Part shown: piece after piece, positions 52,165 through 60,634 of the stretch
Position numbering within the stretch: position 1 is the first letter of the stretch
Layout: each line of letters opens with the position of its first letter
DNA from: Rhizobium sp. NXC24
Lineage (GTDB): Bacteria; Pseudomonadota; Alphaproteobacteria; Rhizobiales; Rhizobiaceae
Direction of reading: 5' to 3'
Length of the DNA stretch: 64,000 nucleotides
Assembly (NCBI RefSeq): GCF_002944315.1
Contig: NZ_CP024314.1
Location: 1,488,001 to 1,552,000, forward strand
Program-made: the position numbers and the translations under genes
The notes under the pieces: generated by a model
The model's input: only the letters and a program-made list of their open reading frames with translations
Told to the model about the DNA's origin: nothing
Database searches by the model: none

Positions 52165-54033
52165 TCAAGATCTCGGATTTGATGCTTCTTCTTGCGGAAG
52201 CTCTTCATTCGACGTGTCGGCTAACCAATGTGGGTTGAATGTCAGCTTTTGGAGGTCCTGCCTTCCAAAGCCGGCGCCGGCTACCGCATATCGCGTTTCA
52301 TAGAGCCTCAGGCGGCCGGTACCCCACGTCAGAGATGCCAGTCCTTCCGTTCCGCGCTCAATGGTGGCGAATCCGGGAGCTGCGATGAGGCAAAGAAGGC
52401 TCATAGCCATTGCCGGCCGATACGTTCTTGCGCGAATTCTGACGACATTCTCCCGAGCGTGCTGGATGACGATGATCAGCAGCAAAAGGGTGTAGAGCAC
52501 GGAGTTGATAATCGCGAAGATGTAGAAACCCCGCGTTTCACCAGCCCGGTCGACAAGCAGAACCGGCAGCACGGAAGCAAGCGACAGAAAAGCGTAGGGC
52601 AATAGAACGCGCCAGGGCAGCGGATCCACCTCAGATGCGCCTTTGGGCGTGATACGGAAGTCGACATAGGAGTCGGTCATCCAGTCCCGAACGGCAGCGA
52701 TCGTACCAGCCACCGCCCAGGGCCAACGGGCGAAGAGGAAAAATACCCCCTCCCAGCTCAAGATCTTGGCATCGAACGGCCGGAATGAGCCGCTGGCTCG
52801 CCACCGATAGGCCAGCAGCATCAACGTGATGGAGAGCGGCGCGCAGTGGGCGAAAAATTCGGGATAGGTGACTGCAACAAAGTTCTGATGGAAGGCAAGC
52901 GCCAGAATTGGCATGACGAACATCAGGCACATGAACAGTGCAAAGAGCGGATACCACAACTGCGAAAACAGAAACTGGCATTTCAATCTCAGCGGCAAGC
53001 GCGCAACATAGGTCGGCGAATACCGCAGCAACAACATGACAAGGCTGCGTGACCACTGGAATTCCTGGGTGACGAGATCGGCAAACGTGCGGGGGCCGTC
53101 GCCATGCGCAATCGCATCAAGCGCATGCACACCACGCCAGCCATAAGCGTTCATCATCAGCGTCGTCGAATGATCTTCCGCAAGTTCCGGCCCCAGCCCT
53201 CCAATTTCCTTGAGGGCGACGGTGCGCACGGCATAGTGCGATCCGATGCAAAGCGGAGCGAGCCCGTCATTATAGCCGGCCTGGAGGGAGCCATGCATGC
53301 TCGCCTCTGCATAAAGCCGCCCGCGTGCAGCCCAGCTTTCCGATGCGTTGCGATCGCAAATACTGGGCGCCGAGACGTAACCGACCTCCTGATTGGCAAA
53401 CGGACGCAGCATCTCGACGAGATAACCAGGTTCCGGAACATGATCGGCGTCGAGCTGCACGACGAAATCATAGCGATCGTAGCCGAAGTGATCATAGAAG
53501 AAGGCGAGATTGCCCTCCTTGCATCGCGTGCGCCGCGGCCAACTGGTCCGGTGATAGTCGGGCCTGTTCTTTCGTGTTGAAACGAGGACGCCATGCTGCC
53601 GGCACCAGTTCAGTGTCTCCGGAGTCGGATCTTCGTCGGCGAGCCATGTATCATGCGCAAAGGATTGGTCGAGCATCGCCTGCAAGGTCGTCGCCACGAC
53701 AGAGAAAGGCTCGGACGGAGCTTTGGTCACGACCATGGCGACGCGGCTGCCGATGGGAAGCCGCAACGGTCCGTTCGGTTTCTGCGCGCGATAGAATATT
53801 GCAATGAAATAGGCCGGCAGAAGGGTCACCCAGGCCAGTATGGCAGTCACCATAGTGAAGCGCCAAAAGCCGATATAATGCTCCGGCTTCAGCCACCAGG
53901 CCCAGAAATAGATGAGCAAGCCTACCCAGATTGCAGCACCGGCCAGATATTCCAGCCGATCGCGACCTTGAAGAACCCGGATTTGCAGCGGTTCGGCCGT
54001 TTCTTTAGCCTTCGTGTCGGTCGTGTTCCTCAT
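52165..54033 (-). CDS. Membrane GT2 glycosyltransferase, cellulose-synthase-like
   Basis: 622 residues. Two N-terminal membrane helices (about 30-80), a cytosolic GT2 domain, then several C-terminal membrane helices (about 345-560). The domain has QLDADHVPEP (D195, D197), LAEDHSTT as the catalytic base region, and QEFQWSRS at 323-330 where family members usually have Q-x-x-R-W; the Arg is Gln here. It should polymerise a nucleotide sugar and extrude the chain across the inner membrane. No PilZ domain is visible. It overlaps galE by four bases and precedes GH26, marking a synthase-dependent polysaccharide locus. Confidence 0.88.
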   Translation of the reverse strand: MRNTTDTKAKETAEPLQIRVLQGRDRLEYLAGAAIWVGLLIYFWAWWLKPEHYIGFWRFTMVTAILAWVTLLPAYFIAIFYRAQKPNGPLRLPIGSRVAMVVTKAPSEPFSVVATTLQAMLDQSFAHDTWLADEDPTPETLNWCRQHGVLVSTRKNRPDYHRTSWPRRTRCKEGNLAFFYDHFGYDRYDFVVQLDADHVPEPGYLVEMLRPFANQEVGYVSAPSICDRNASESWAARGRLYAEASMHGSLQAGYNDGLAPLCIGSHYAVRTVALKEIGGLGPELAEDHSTTLMMNAYGWRGVHALDAIAHGDGPRTFADLVTQEFQWSRSLVMLLLRYSPTYVARLPLRLKCQFLFSQLWYPLFALFMCLMFVMPILALAFHQNFVAVTYPEFFAHCAPLSITLMLLAYRWRASGSFRPFDAKILSWEGVFFLFARWPWAVAGTIAAVRDWMTDSYVDFRITPKGASEVDPLPWRVLLPYAFLSLASVLPVLLVDRAGETRGFYIFAIINSVLYTLLLLIIVIQHARENVVRIRARTYRPAMAMSLLCLIAAPGFATIERGTEGLASLTWGTGRLRLYETRYAVAGAGFGRQDLQKLTFNPHWLADTSNEELPQEEASNPRS

Positions 54034-55016
54034 GTCCGCAACTCCAGGCCAAAGAAGGGAGCGGCGGTCTTGATGATGGTGTCGATGTCGGAATATTCGG
54101 GCGAGAAGCCAAGCGCCTCGCGCGCGAAGGTCGGGTCGGTATAGAGAGCCGGCGGATCGCCAGCGCGTCTTGCATGCATCTCGACCGGGACTTCACGTTT
54201 GGTGATGCGGCCGATGGCTCTCACAATCTCGTTGATGGACGAGCCGCAGCCGGTTCCGAGATTGACCGAAAGGTTGCCGCCGCCGTTGACGAGGTGCTCG
54301 AGTGCCAGCACATGGGCACGCGCCAAATCCGTCACATGAATGTAGTCACGAACGCAGGTTCCATCCTCGGTGTCATAGTCGTCGCCGAAGACGGCAAGAT
54401 GCGGGATTGCTCCGCCGGCCGCGAGCAATGCTCTCGGAATGAGATGCGTCTCCGGCTCATGCCATTCGCCGAGTTCTCCGTCCAGATCGGCGCCGCAGGC
54501 ATTGAAGTATCGCAGCGCGACATATTTCAGATTATAAGCTGCCGCGTAATCACTCAGAATCTGCTCAGCAATGAGTTTCGTCCGGCCATATGGATTGATC
54601 GGCAGTTGCGGCGTCGTCTCTGTTATAGGGAGCGACTCCGGAACGCCATAGGTTGCGCAGCTCGACGAGAAAATGACCTTGTCGATTCCGGCATGACGGC
54701 AGGCGTCCAGAAGGGATAGCGACCCGCCGACATTGTTCCGATAGTATTTCGCGGGGTCTTCAACGGACTCTCCGACATAGGCGGATGCGGCAAAATGCAC
54801 GACCGCATCCGGTTTGTATTGCAGGAGGGTCCGTGTCAGGCTGCTGGTATCAAGGATATCGCCATGCACGAACGGTCCCCAACGGACGGAGGAACGATGC
54901 CCCGTAACCAGATTGTCGAAGACGATCGGCTCGATATCTTTGGAACGGAGCAGCTTGGCCGTGTGGCTGCCGATATATCCGGCGCCGCCGGCTACCAGAA
55001 CTTTTCGCTGTGCCAT
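54030..55016 (-). CDS. galE: UDP-glucose 4-epimerase
   Basis: 328 residues of the extended SDR family. NAD site VLVAGGAGYIGSHTAKLL (about 5-22), the Ser loop IFSSSCATYG (about 119-128) and Y-G-R-T-K catalytic pair in NPYGRTKLIAEQ are present, as is RYFNACGAD. It interconverts UDP-glucose and UDP-galactose (some relatives UDP-xylose and UDP-arabinose). The ATG sits in TGATG over the upstream decarboxylase stop; a start six codons earlier is less likely. It supplies sugar donors to the GT2 synthase downstream. Confidence 0.92.
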   Translation of the reverse strand: MAQRKVLVAGGAGYIGSHTAKLLRSKDIEPIVFDNLVTGHRSSVRWGPFVHGDILDTSSLTRTLLQYKPDAVVHFAASAYVGESVEDPAKYYRNNVGGSLSLLDACRHAGIDKVIFSSSCATYGVPESLPITETTPQLPINPYGRTKLIAEQILSDYAAAYNLKYVALRYFNACGADLDGELGEWHEPETHLIPRALLAAGGAIPHLAVFGDDYDTEDGTCVRDYIHVTDLARAHVLALEHLVNGGGNLSVNLGTGCGSSINEIVRAIGRITKREVPVEMHARRAGDPPALYTDPTFAREALGFSPEYSDIDTIIKTAAPFFGLELRT

Positions 55017-56056
55017 CACGCAGTCCCCACCCATTCATGTGCTTCTTCGGTCAGGAGACGGTCGAAATAGCAGATCGTCTTTTCCAAGCCGGTTGATAGG
55101 GGCACCAGCGGCTGCCAACCCAGCTTCTGCTGGGCAAAGCTTATGTCGGGACGACGCTGGCGCGGGTCGTCTTTGGGCAATGGCTTGCAAATCATCTTCG
55201 ACCGGGAGCCGGTGAGCCTGATCACCTGTTCGGCGAGTTCCAGAATGGTGAATTCACCCGGATTTCCGAGGTTGACAGGCCCGGTGAATGACGGGTCGGT
55301 CGCCATCAATTGCTGAAAGCCCTCGATGAGATCATCGACGAAACAAAATGACCGCGTCTGCGAGCCATCGCCATAGATGGTGATGTCCTGGCCCTTCAGC
55401 GCCTGCACGATGAAGTTCGAAACGACACGGCCGTCGTCGGGGCGCATGTGGGGGCCGTAAGTATTAAAGATCCGCGCAATCTTGATTTCCACATCGTATC
55501 TTTGATGAAAATCGAAGAACAACGTCTCGGCGCTGCGCTTACCCTCGTCGTAGCAGGACCGAGGGCCAAACGGGTTCACATTGCCCCAATAATTCTCGAC
55601 CTGCGGGTGCACGAGCGGGTCGCCATAGACTTCGGAGGTGGATGCCTGGAAAATGCGGGCGCCGGTACGTCCGGCCAATTCCAGCAAGTTGAGTGCACCG
55701 AAGACAGACGTCTTCATCGTGTGGATCGGATCGGCCTGGTAGTGAGGCGGCGATGCCGGGCAGGCAAGGTTGTAGATTTCATCGACCTCGATGTCGATCG
55801 GATCGATGACGTCATGCCTGATGACGCTGAAGCGGTCGAAGTTGCGGAGATGGCGGATATTGCGCTCAAGTCCGGTTGAAAAATTATCAACGCAAATGAT
55901 GCTGTGCCCCAATTTAAGGAGACGCTCACAAAGATGCGACCCAAGAAAGCCCGCACCACCGGCTACAAGAATGTGCCGAGGTTGCTGTTTTGAATGGAGA
56001 ACACGTATGTCACCGAGAATGGTATTAATGTCGGAGCGATCAGTTGTTGGACGCAT
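55016..56056 (-). CDS. UDP-glucuronate decarboxylase (UDP-xylose synthase)
   Basis: 346 residues of extended SDR type. NAD site [19 protein letters not shown], the [15 protein letters not shown] loop, Y-D-E-G-K catalytic motif ([12 protein letters not shown]) and [21 protein letters not shown] are diagnostic of UDP-glucuronate decarboxylase, which makes UDP-xylose. The ATG at 56054-56056 has AGGAAG 9 bases upstream; another ATG three codons earlier is too close to that site. It heads a minus-strand operon with galE (one-base overlap) and GT2. UDP-glucuronate must come from a dehydrogenase elsewhere. Confidence 0.92.
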   Translation of the reverse strand: MRPTTDRSDINTILGDIRVLHSKQQPRHILVAGGAGFLGSHLCERLLKLGHSIICVDNFSTGLERNIRHLRNFDRFSVIRHDVIDPIDIEVDEIYNLACPASPPHYQADPIHTMKTSVFGALNLLELAGRTGARIFQASTSEVYGDPLVHPQVENYWGNVNPFGPRSCYDEGKRSAETLFFDFHQRYDVEIKIARIFNTYGPHMRPDDGRVVSNFIVQALKGQDITIYGDGSQTRSFCFVDDLIEGFQQLMATDPSFTGPVNLGNPGEFTILELAEQVIRLTGSRSKMICKPLPKDDPRQRRPDISFAQQKLGWQPLVPLSTGLEKTICYFDRLLTEEAHEWVGTA

Positions 56057-56081
56057 TACTTTCATCTTCCTGACCCCACAA

Positions 56082-56100
56082 TTTGCCTATTCTTTGCCTA
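56082..56100 (-). promoter_or_regulatory. Direct repeat TTTGCCTA x2, 11-bp period
   Basis: Two exact octamers separated by 3 bases, that is one helical turn apart, lie 26-44 bases before the decarboxylase start. Such spacing suits two regulator subunits on one DNA face. Confidence 0.4.
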
Positions 56101-56104
56101 AGTA

Positions 56105-56125
56105 AAAGCACAGGAAATGTGCTTT
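56105..56125 (-). promoter_or_regulatory. Hairpin/palindrome in the polysaccharide leader
   Basis: AAAGCACA and TGTGCTTT are perfect 8-bp arms around GGAAA. It could be an operator or an RNA leader hairpin; no T-run follows on the minus strand in terminator position. Confidence 0.4.
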
Positions 56126-56402
56126 CAAGTTAGATCAAAGTGTTGTACAGCGGCGTTGTTGTTGCTGTTTTTATACTTAAGGAGTCATTAACTGTCGTTA
56201 GCTGCGCATCCTGAAATTTGCCGCAGCGTCCATATTTACAAACGCTCATACAACCGGCCGTAATTTTTGGGACAGACACCGGATCGCGGTGACCTGTTTG
56301 GGGGAAGGTCTGGTCAGATCGAAGATGGATGGGCTCGGTTAAGCCGCCGTCGCGGCATTGGGGCGTAACCCCAGCCAGATGCCGGCCGTAACTGCGCTTC
56401 TA

Positions 56403-57590
56403 TTAATGTCCGAGGGAATTCAGCCAGTCGCCGAATGGGTTTGCGCCATCCTTCGTGTCCGCGGGTGAAACCGCGCGTGCAAGAAAGGGCGGAGCGGCGA
56501 CATTTCGGGCCTCGCGCGGCGTGTAACCAAATTCCTTGCTGAACGCCCGGCTGAAGTGGGCCGCAGAGGTAAACCCGGTTTCTGTGGCGATCTCCACGAT
56601 CTGCTGCCGATTGACGGTGTTGCTGAGCGCGACATGCGCCGCAAAAAGGCGACGCTTTTGTATATAATGGAGCACGCCGCCACTCGACTCGAACAATTGG
56701 TAGAGTCGGGTGCGCGAAATGCCAAGCTCCCGGCATAGCGCATCCGGCGTGAGATCTTGCGAACTCAGATTGCGCTGAACGAAACGGCGTACGCGCTCCA
56801 TCAGAGCCAAATTACTCTGCTGCTTCTCGGGCCCGGAATGGTCCGCCGATGACGAAATGCATGTCACCAGCATATCGTGCATTGTTTGGACGACGCGGGG
56901 CAGGTCCGCCGCAGTCATGCTGGATAGCTTCGCCTCGACGCTGTCGAGATAATCGATCAGCAGCTTCGCGTAGGTGTCGGAGAATATCGTATTGCTCTTG
57001 ATCTCGTTGAACGCGGGCATGTCCAGAAACAATTCCCGCGGCAGGTAGACGGAGAGACTTTGCGCGTCAGTAGCCCTTCCCCGGAACGGATGGCCCAACG
57101 ATCGCAGCTCCACTCGTCCGGGCGCGCCCTTCGACACGTTTCCATCAACCTCTGTCCAGCTTTGGCCGGCGCGCAACAAGACGATATGCCAATGGTCGAT
57201 TGAATTCGATCGCAGCTTTGTCACCGAACGCGAATAGGAATGTGCCGGTACCGATTGCTGGACGACCAGCATGCCGCCAAGATTCCAGGCTGTGTGATCG
57301 GCAGGAAAGCCAGCTTCCTCCGACACACCTTCCGGTAGCCTGATATCGATCAGAGACGCCAAATACGTCTGCCAGGCCGCGAATTGATCGCCCTGGGGCA
57401 AATCGTGCGTGGAGAACCGCAGAGGTTCCAGGGCCGGCGGCAAAGGCGGATTTGTTTCTTGAATAGTATCCGACGCCCGAGGCCAACGCCGGCGCTCGAC
57501 TTGGAATGTAGGGTGCGTGCCCGCCTGCCCGTCTTTTTGTCCTTCGACGGGAGCCTGCGACGAATGCCCTTTCTGAGGTGAGTCAGGCAA
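56403..57590 (-). CDS. AraC family transcriptional regulator
   Basis: 395 residues, long for AraC because of a 50-residue low-complexity N-terminus and a C-terminal tail. The effector-binding region is about 55-270 (AraC-binding-like type 2: HWHIVLLRAGQSWTEVDG). The C-terminal HTH domain (about 280-370) has LTPDALCRELGISRTRLYQLFE and IVEIATETGFTSAAHFSRAFSKEFG. The start is TTG with GAGGAAA upstream. It lies next to, and transcribed toward, the polysaccharide operon; its own target is unknown. Confidence 0.87.
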   Translation of the reverse strand: MPDSPQKGHSSQAPVEGQKDGQAGTHPTFQVERRRWPRASDTIQETNPPLPPALEPLRFSTHDLPQGDQFAAWQTYLASLIDIRLPEGVSEEAGFPADHTAWNLGGMLVVQQSVPAHSYSRSVTKLRSNSIDHWHIVLLRAGQSWTEVDGNVSKGAPGRVELRSLGHPFRGRATDAQSLSVYLPRELFLDMPAFNEIKSNTIFSDTYAKLLIDYLDSVEAKLSSMTAADLPRVVQTMHDMLVTCISSSADHSGPEKQQSNLALMERVRRFVQRNLSSQDLTPDALCRELGISRTRLYQLFESSGGVLHYIQKRRLFAAHVALSNTVNRQQIVEIATETGFTSAAHFSRAFSKEFGYTPREARNVAAPPFLARAVSPADTKDGANPFGDWLNSLGH

Positions 57591-58126
57591 TATTTCCTCA
57601 CAACTTTCGGGAGGCCATTTGTACCACTCTAAGTGTCTATCAGCAAATGATTTAAAACCAAATCGTTAATGATGGATGACGCATATATCTATTCAATCTG
57701 ACGGGGAAACTAAAATGCCCTTTTGAGCGCGAAATTTTCGCGCCAATGCCGTTTCGTCTTCTTCAGAATCATCAACCACATCAGAATAGCCAGATCGTTG
57801 ACCTGCGGCCATCGCCTTCCGTCGCAAACCCCAAGCTCAATTCAAGAACCTCGCTTTCTCTGAAGATCTCGGCATGCAGATCATCGCGATCGGCCGAGAG
57901 ATAGCCATCCGCAACGCGGCCCTCGTTTGGAGAACTGCTCTCCCTTCCCATCCATGCTTGGATGCGGCGTGGCCGCGATATCCGCCGCCGCGAAGGATTC
58001 GGCAGCTTGCAAGATCAACCGCAAGCTGCTCAAATCGACGAACAGACGGCCGGAATCTCCATTTTTACAAAGCCGCTCTGCCGTAGTTCATTCGCCGACA
58101 GACAATCAACAGACAGGAGGAAACCA
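57591..58126. other. Divergent region between AraC and DUF995 genes
   Basis: 536 bases with no supported gene. The perfect palindrome GCGCGAAA-T-TTTCGCGC lies at 57727-57743. The stretch 57610-57720 is AT-rich and probably holds the AraC promoter. AGGAGG at 58115-58120 belongs to the DUF995 gene. Confidence 0.45.
57727..57743. promoter_or_regulatory. Palindrome GCGCGAAA-T-TTTCGCGC
   Basis: Perfect 8-bp arms with a single central base, too tight for an RNA hairpin loop, so a DNA-binding operator is the better reading. It is about 140 bases upstream of the AraC start. Confidence 0.4.
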
Positions 58127-58636
58127 ATGACTGTATTCCGAACGCTGTTACTATTGGGCGTTTTTGCCGTGACCAGCACCGGTGCCTTTGCCGCCAATAC
58201 CGCGCAAGATAAGATGAAAAAACCTCCAGCCATGTCAGTGCCGCTGACTGCTGAGAACGTGTTTCAACTTTATTACAATCGTACCTGGATCTGGAAAGAC
58301 GGCGCAGGCTATTTTGCGGCGAAAGCGCGCGAATTCAAGGCTTGGTCTGGGGAGGGAACGGGGTCCTATGGGATTGGCCGTTGGTTTGCGACGGACGCCG
58401 GCAAACTATGCTTCAGGGCCACTTGGTACGCCAAGACAGGGAAAGCCTTGGCGTTGACATGTTTCAGTCATCGCAAGAAAGGCAATACCATATTCCAGAA
58501 GCGCGAACCGGATGGAGATTGGTACGCATTCAAAACTCCGGCCAATGTCGACGATGAATACCAAAAGGTGCGGCCCGGAGATTACGCGACGGCGGGATTC
58601 AACCGCATGCGGATCAAATTGTCGCAAAACAAATAG
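58127..58636 (+). CDS. DUF995 secreted protein
   Basis: 169 residues. Signal peptide MTVFRTLLLLGVFAVTSTGAFA. The mature part has the DUF995 pattern LTAENVFQLYYNRTWIWKDGAGYF, REFKAWSG, and RWFATDAGKLCFRATWY, with two cysteines (about 103 and 118) that could pair. DUF995 proteins are found mainly in rhizobia and their function is not established. AGGAGG before the ATG is perfect. It is probably periplasmic. It stands alone. Confidence 0.85.
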   Translation: MTVFRTLLLLGVFAVTSTGAFAANTAQDKMKKPPAMSVPLTAENVFQLYYNRTWIWKDGAGYFAAKAREFKAWSGEGTGSYGIGRWFATDAGKLCFRATWYAKTGKALALTCFSHRKKGNTIFQKREPDGDWYAFKTPANVDDEYQKVRPGDYATAGFNRMRIKLSQNK

Positions 58637-58770
58637 ACCGAGCATTCTTGCAGGACATTGATCCTGTTTGGCGAGGCCGTCTGCATTTGTGCTCCTTCAG
58701 GAGCGGAGCGGAGGGCTTCTCTGACTTTATCGCAGAGCGAACTTGATGCTGAGGCGTGTGAGGAAGCCAT

Positions 58771-59049
58771 TCACCTCAGGAAGCATCTCGACGTATGTCC
58801 GAATCCGCTTGGTGTACAAATGTACGGCGCCCCGCCGAGATAAATCGGCTTTGCGGTTTTTGCCGAAACGTTTTTGCTCTTGATTGTTTTCTTTTTTGAA
58901 TCGGCCGGCTTCATAACGTTTTGATCACCCCGCTCAGCCGAGATTGATTGCGCGGCCGCCATGTTCATTGGCATGGCTGCACAAACGGCAACAATCAAAG
59001 CGGGCGTTACTATCTTCAGCAATAACTTCATTCTACTGTTAGTAAACAT
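58771..59049 (-). CDS. Small secreted Lys-rich protein
   Basis: 92 residues. The N-terminus (MFTNSRMKLLLKIVTPALIVAVCAAMPMNMAAA) is a signal peptide. The mature part is Lys/Ser-rich (KPADSKKKTIKSKNVSAKTAK) and ends GGAPYICTPSGFGHTSRCFLR with a Cys pair. GGGGGAG lies 8 bases before the ATG at 59047-59049; a second ATG six codons later is possible. It may be exported and disulfide-bonded at its C-terminus. The family is unknown to me. Confidence 0.7.
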   Translation of the reverse strand: MFTNSRMKLLLKIVTPALIVAVCAAMPMNMAAAQSISAERGDQNVMKPADSKKKTIKSKNVSAKTAKPIYLGGAPYICTPSGFGHTSRCFLR

Positions 59050-59276
59050 CCCAAATCTCCCCCATAATTTGGAAGTGTTTTATCCAAGATGTATTGCAGG
59101 ACGTTTAACGAATATCCTGACGAAGCTTACGACTTATAGGGCAATGCTCATGTTTGGCGTCACCATGCCAAGACTGACTAAACCTGCCAAACCGAAGCAA
59201 TCCCTGAAGGGGACGGTAGGTTGGCGGTGACGCCTATCCAAATCACATAGATATGCTGCTGTTGTTTTCGTGTCGG

Positions 59277-59633
59277 CTATTGCGGAGGCGGCGCCACGCG
59301 GCTCAACTGAGGGGCTGTCTCACGCGCATTGGAATCCAGTTTGGGCTGATTGCCCACGGCCTCCACGGCTGCATCGAGGAGCTGAAAAGCGTACTCCAAG
59401 GCCGCATCAGTGTCTTCGCCGCAAAGCCCTGATTTCTTGCATCGATTTTGAAGCGCTTGCTTGATTCCCCGCCTTATCGAGGACAACGGTTCAGTTTCTG
59501 GTCCGGCGAGAAGTTGACGCAAGCAATTTGCGGCGACGATTTCCGAAACGATGAGTTTCCCCTCGATTTCACCGAGCGTCGGCATTGCAAATCGCTCTCC
59601 ACCTCTTCGGCATTCCCGATCTGTTGTCAGCAT
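59277..59633 (-). CDS. Hypothetical protein
   Basis: 118 residues. The start at 59631-59633 has GGGAGG upstream; a frame 26 codons longer is not supported. LIVSEIVAANCLRQLLAGPETEPLSSIRRGIKQALQNRC and a helical second half (DAALEYAFQLLDAAVEAVG) suggest a small all-helical cytosolic protein. I do not recognise the family. It is alone, upstream of nothing on its strand within 200 bases. Confidence 0.65.
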   Translation of the reverse strand: MLTTDRECRRGGERFAMPTLGEIEGKLIVSEIVAANCLRQLLAGPETEPLSSIRRGIKQALQNRCKKSGLCGEDTDAALEYAFQLLDAAVEAVGNQPKLDSNARETAPQLSRVAPPPQ

Positions 59634-59960
59634 CGTTTTTCCTCCCGTGGATTCGTTTTGACCTGCGTCCTCATCGAAGGCTCTTCCAATCCGCATAAAA
59701 CGATGCAGCATGCCTTCTAATGGGCAGTCTTTCGTAGGCGTTTCCTAAATCAAGAACGATAGGCTGGTAATCGTAGTGCCGATCCGCATGCCCGGCATCG
59801 TGGCGCGGAACGGTACTGGTGTGGAGCGTGCAATTGAAGCCGCCGCCATTCTTGTCAGGCGGTAACCATCATCCAGCATCGGCACTATGATCCTTACATC
59901 GAATTTTTCCAAGGCCAGATTTTAGCTCGACCAAGAATTCGCATCCCATGCCTTCAATCT
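59634..59960. other. Intergenic region, nothing recognised
   Basis: 327 bases between two minus-strand genes. I see no coding frame, hairpin or known motif strong enough to name. It contains the promoter of the hypothetical gene at 59277 and the 3' flank of the Usp gene. Confidence 0.4.
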
Positions 59961-60383
59961 TCATTGTTTCGCTTCAATCCGATCGACGTGCACGCAACAT
60001 TTCGCATGGTGCGTGATCTGGTCGACGGTAGATCCGAAGACGCGATCGAGGACATCGGGCCTATGGCCCGCGACGACGATCAAATCCGCTTTGACTTCGG
60101 CCGCAATCGCCAAGATCGTATCGCCGGCACGACCGGGGCGAACATGGATAAGTGCGGGAACCGACAGTTGCTTGCAGAGCTGTGACAGCTTCTTCTCAGC
60201 CTCGTCGATAACCGAGACGGCCCAGCCGTCCGGTTCTTGACTGGTGATGGAAGGAAAACGTTCCACGACATGAACGACATGCAAGCTGCCATCGGTCTCG
60301 AGAAGCGATTGAGCCGTGCGCACCAGATGCTCCGCTCTCTCCCGTGATCCAAGGCCTACGGCGCAGACGATCGTCTTATACAT
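59961..60383 (-). CDS. Universal stress protein, single domain
   Basis: 140 residues of the UspA fold: MYKTIVCAVGLGSRERAEHLVRTA at the N-terminus and DLIVVAGHRPDVLDRVFGSTVDQI at the C-terminus. The ATP-loop G-x2-G-x9-G-S/T is nearly intact, but the second Gly is Pro (GHRP), so nucleotide binding may be altered. Usp proteins support survival under starvation, hypoxia and oxidative stress. It is transcribed away from the two-domain Usp gene, in the same orientation, 250 bases apart. Confidence 0.85.
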   Translation of the reverse strand: MYKTIVCAVGLGSRERAEHLVRTAQSLLETDGSLHVVHVVERFPSITSQEPDGWAVSVIDEAEKKLSQLCKQLSVPALIHVRPGRAGDTILAIAAEVKADLIVVAGHRPDVLDRVFGSTVDQITHHAKCCVHVDRIEAKQ

Positions 60384-60634
60384 ATTTCACCTCAGAAGAG
60401 ATCTCTGCCGCTTCCGCCGACAAATTCGGTTCGAATCCCAGAGCATGTGCTTGTTTCCAAAATCGGTCCGCGCTCAGTATATCCACTTTGAAGCCGTTGC
60501 CTAACCGTAGGCTCAGAGGAACGCACAATTCATCCGGATCATCGATGAACTCCGGAGGGCAGCGAACTAAATATGCTCTCGCGGTTGATGATGACGCTCA
60601 AGCAAGAGGGGCGGCACGCCGCCTCCGAAGGGTA

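Larger units (their letters stand above)
56066..56402. other. Leader/promoter region of the polysaccharide operon
   Basis: About 340 bases, AT-rich, with no gene. It carries a tandem TTTGCCTA repeat (56082-56089 and 56093-56100) and a hairpin AAAGCACA-GGAAA-TGTGCTTT (56105-56125). The right half holds the 3' flank of the AraC gene. Confidence 0.5.
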
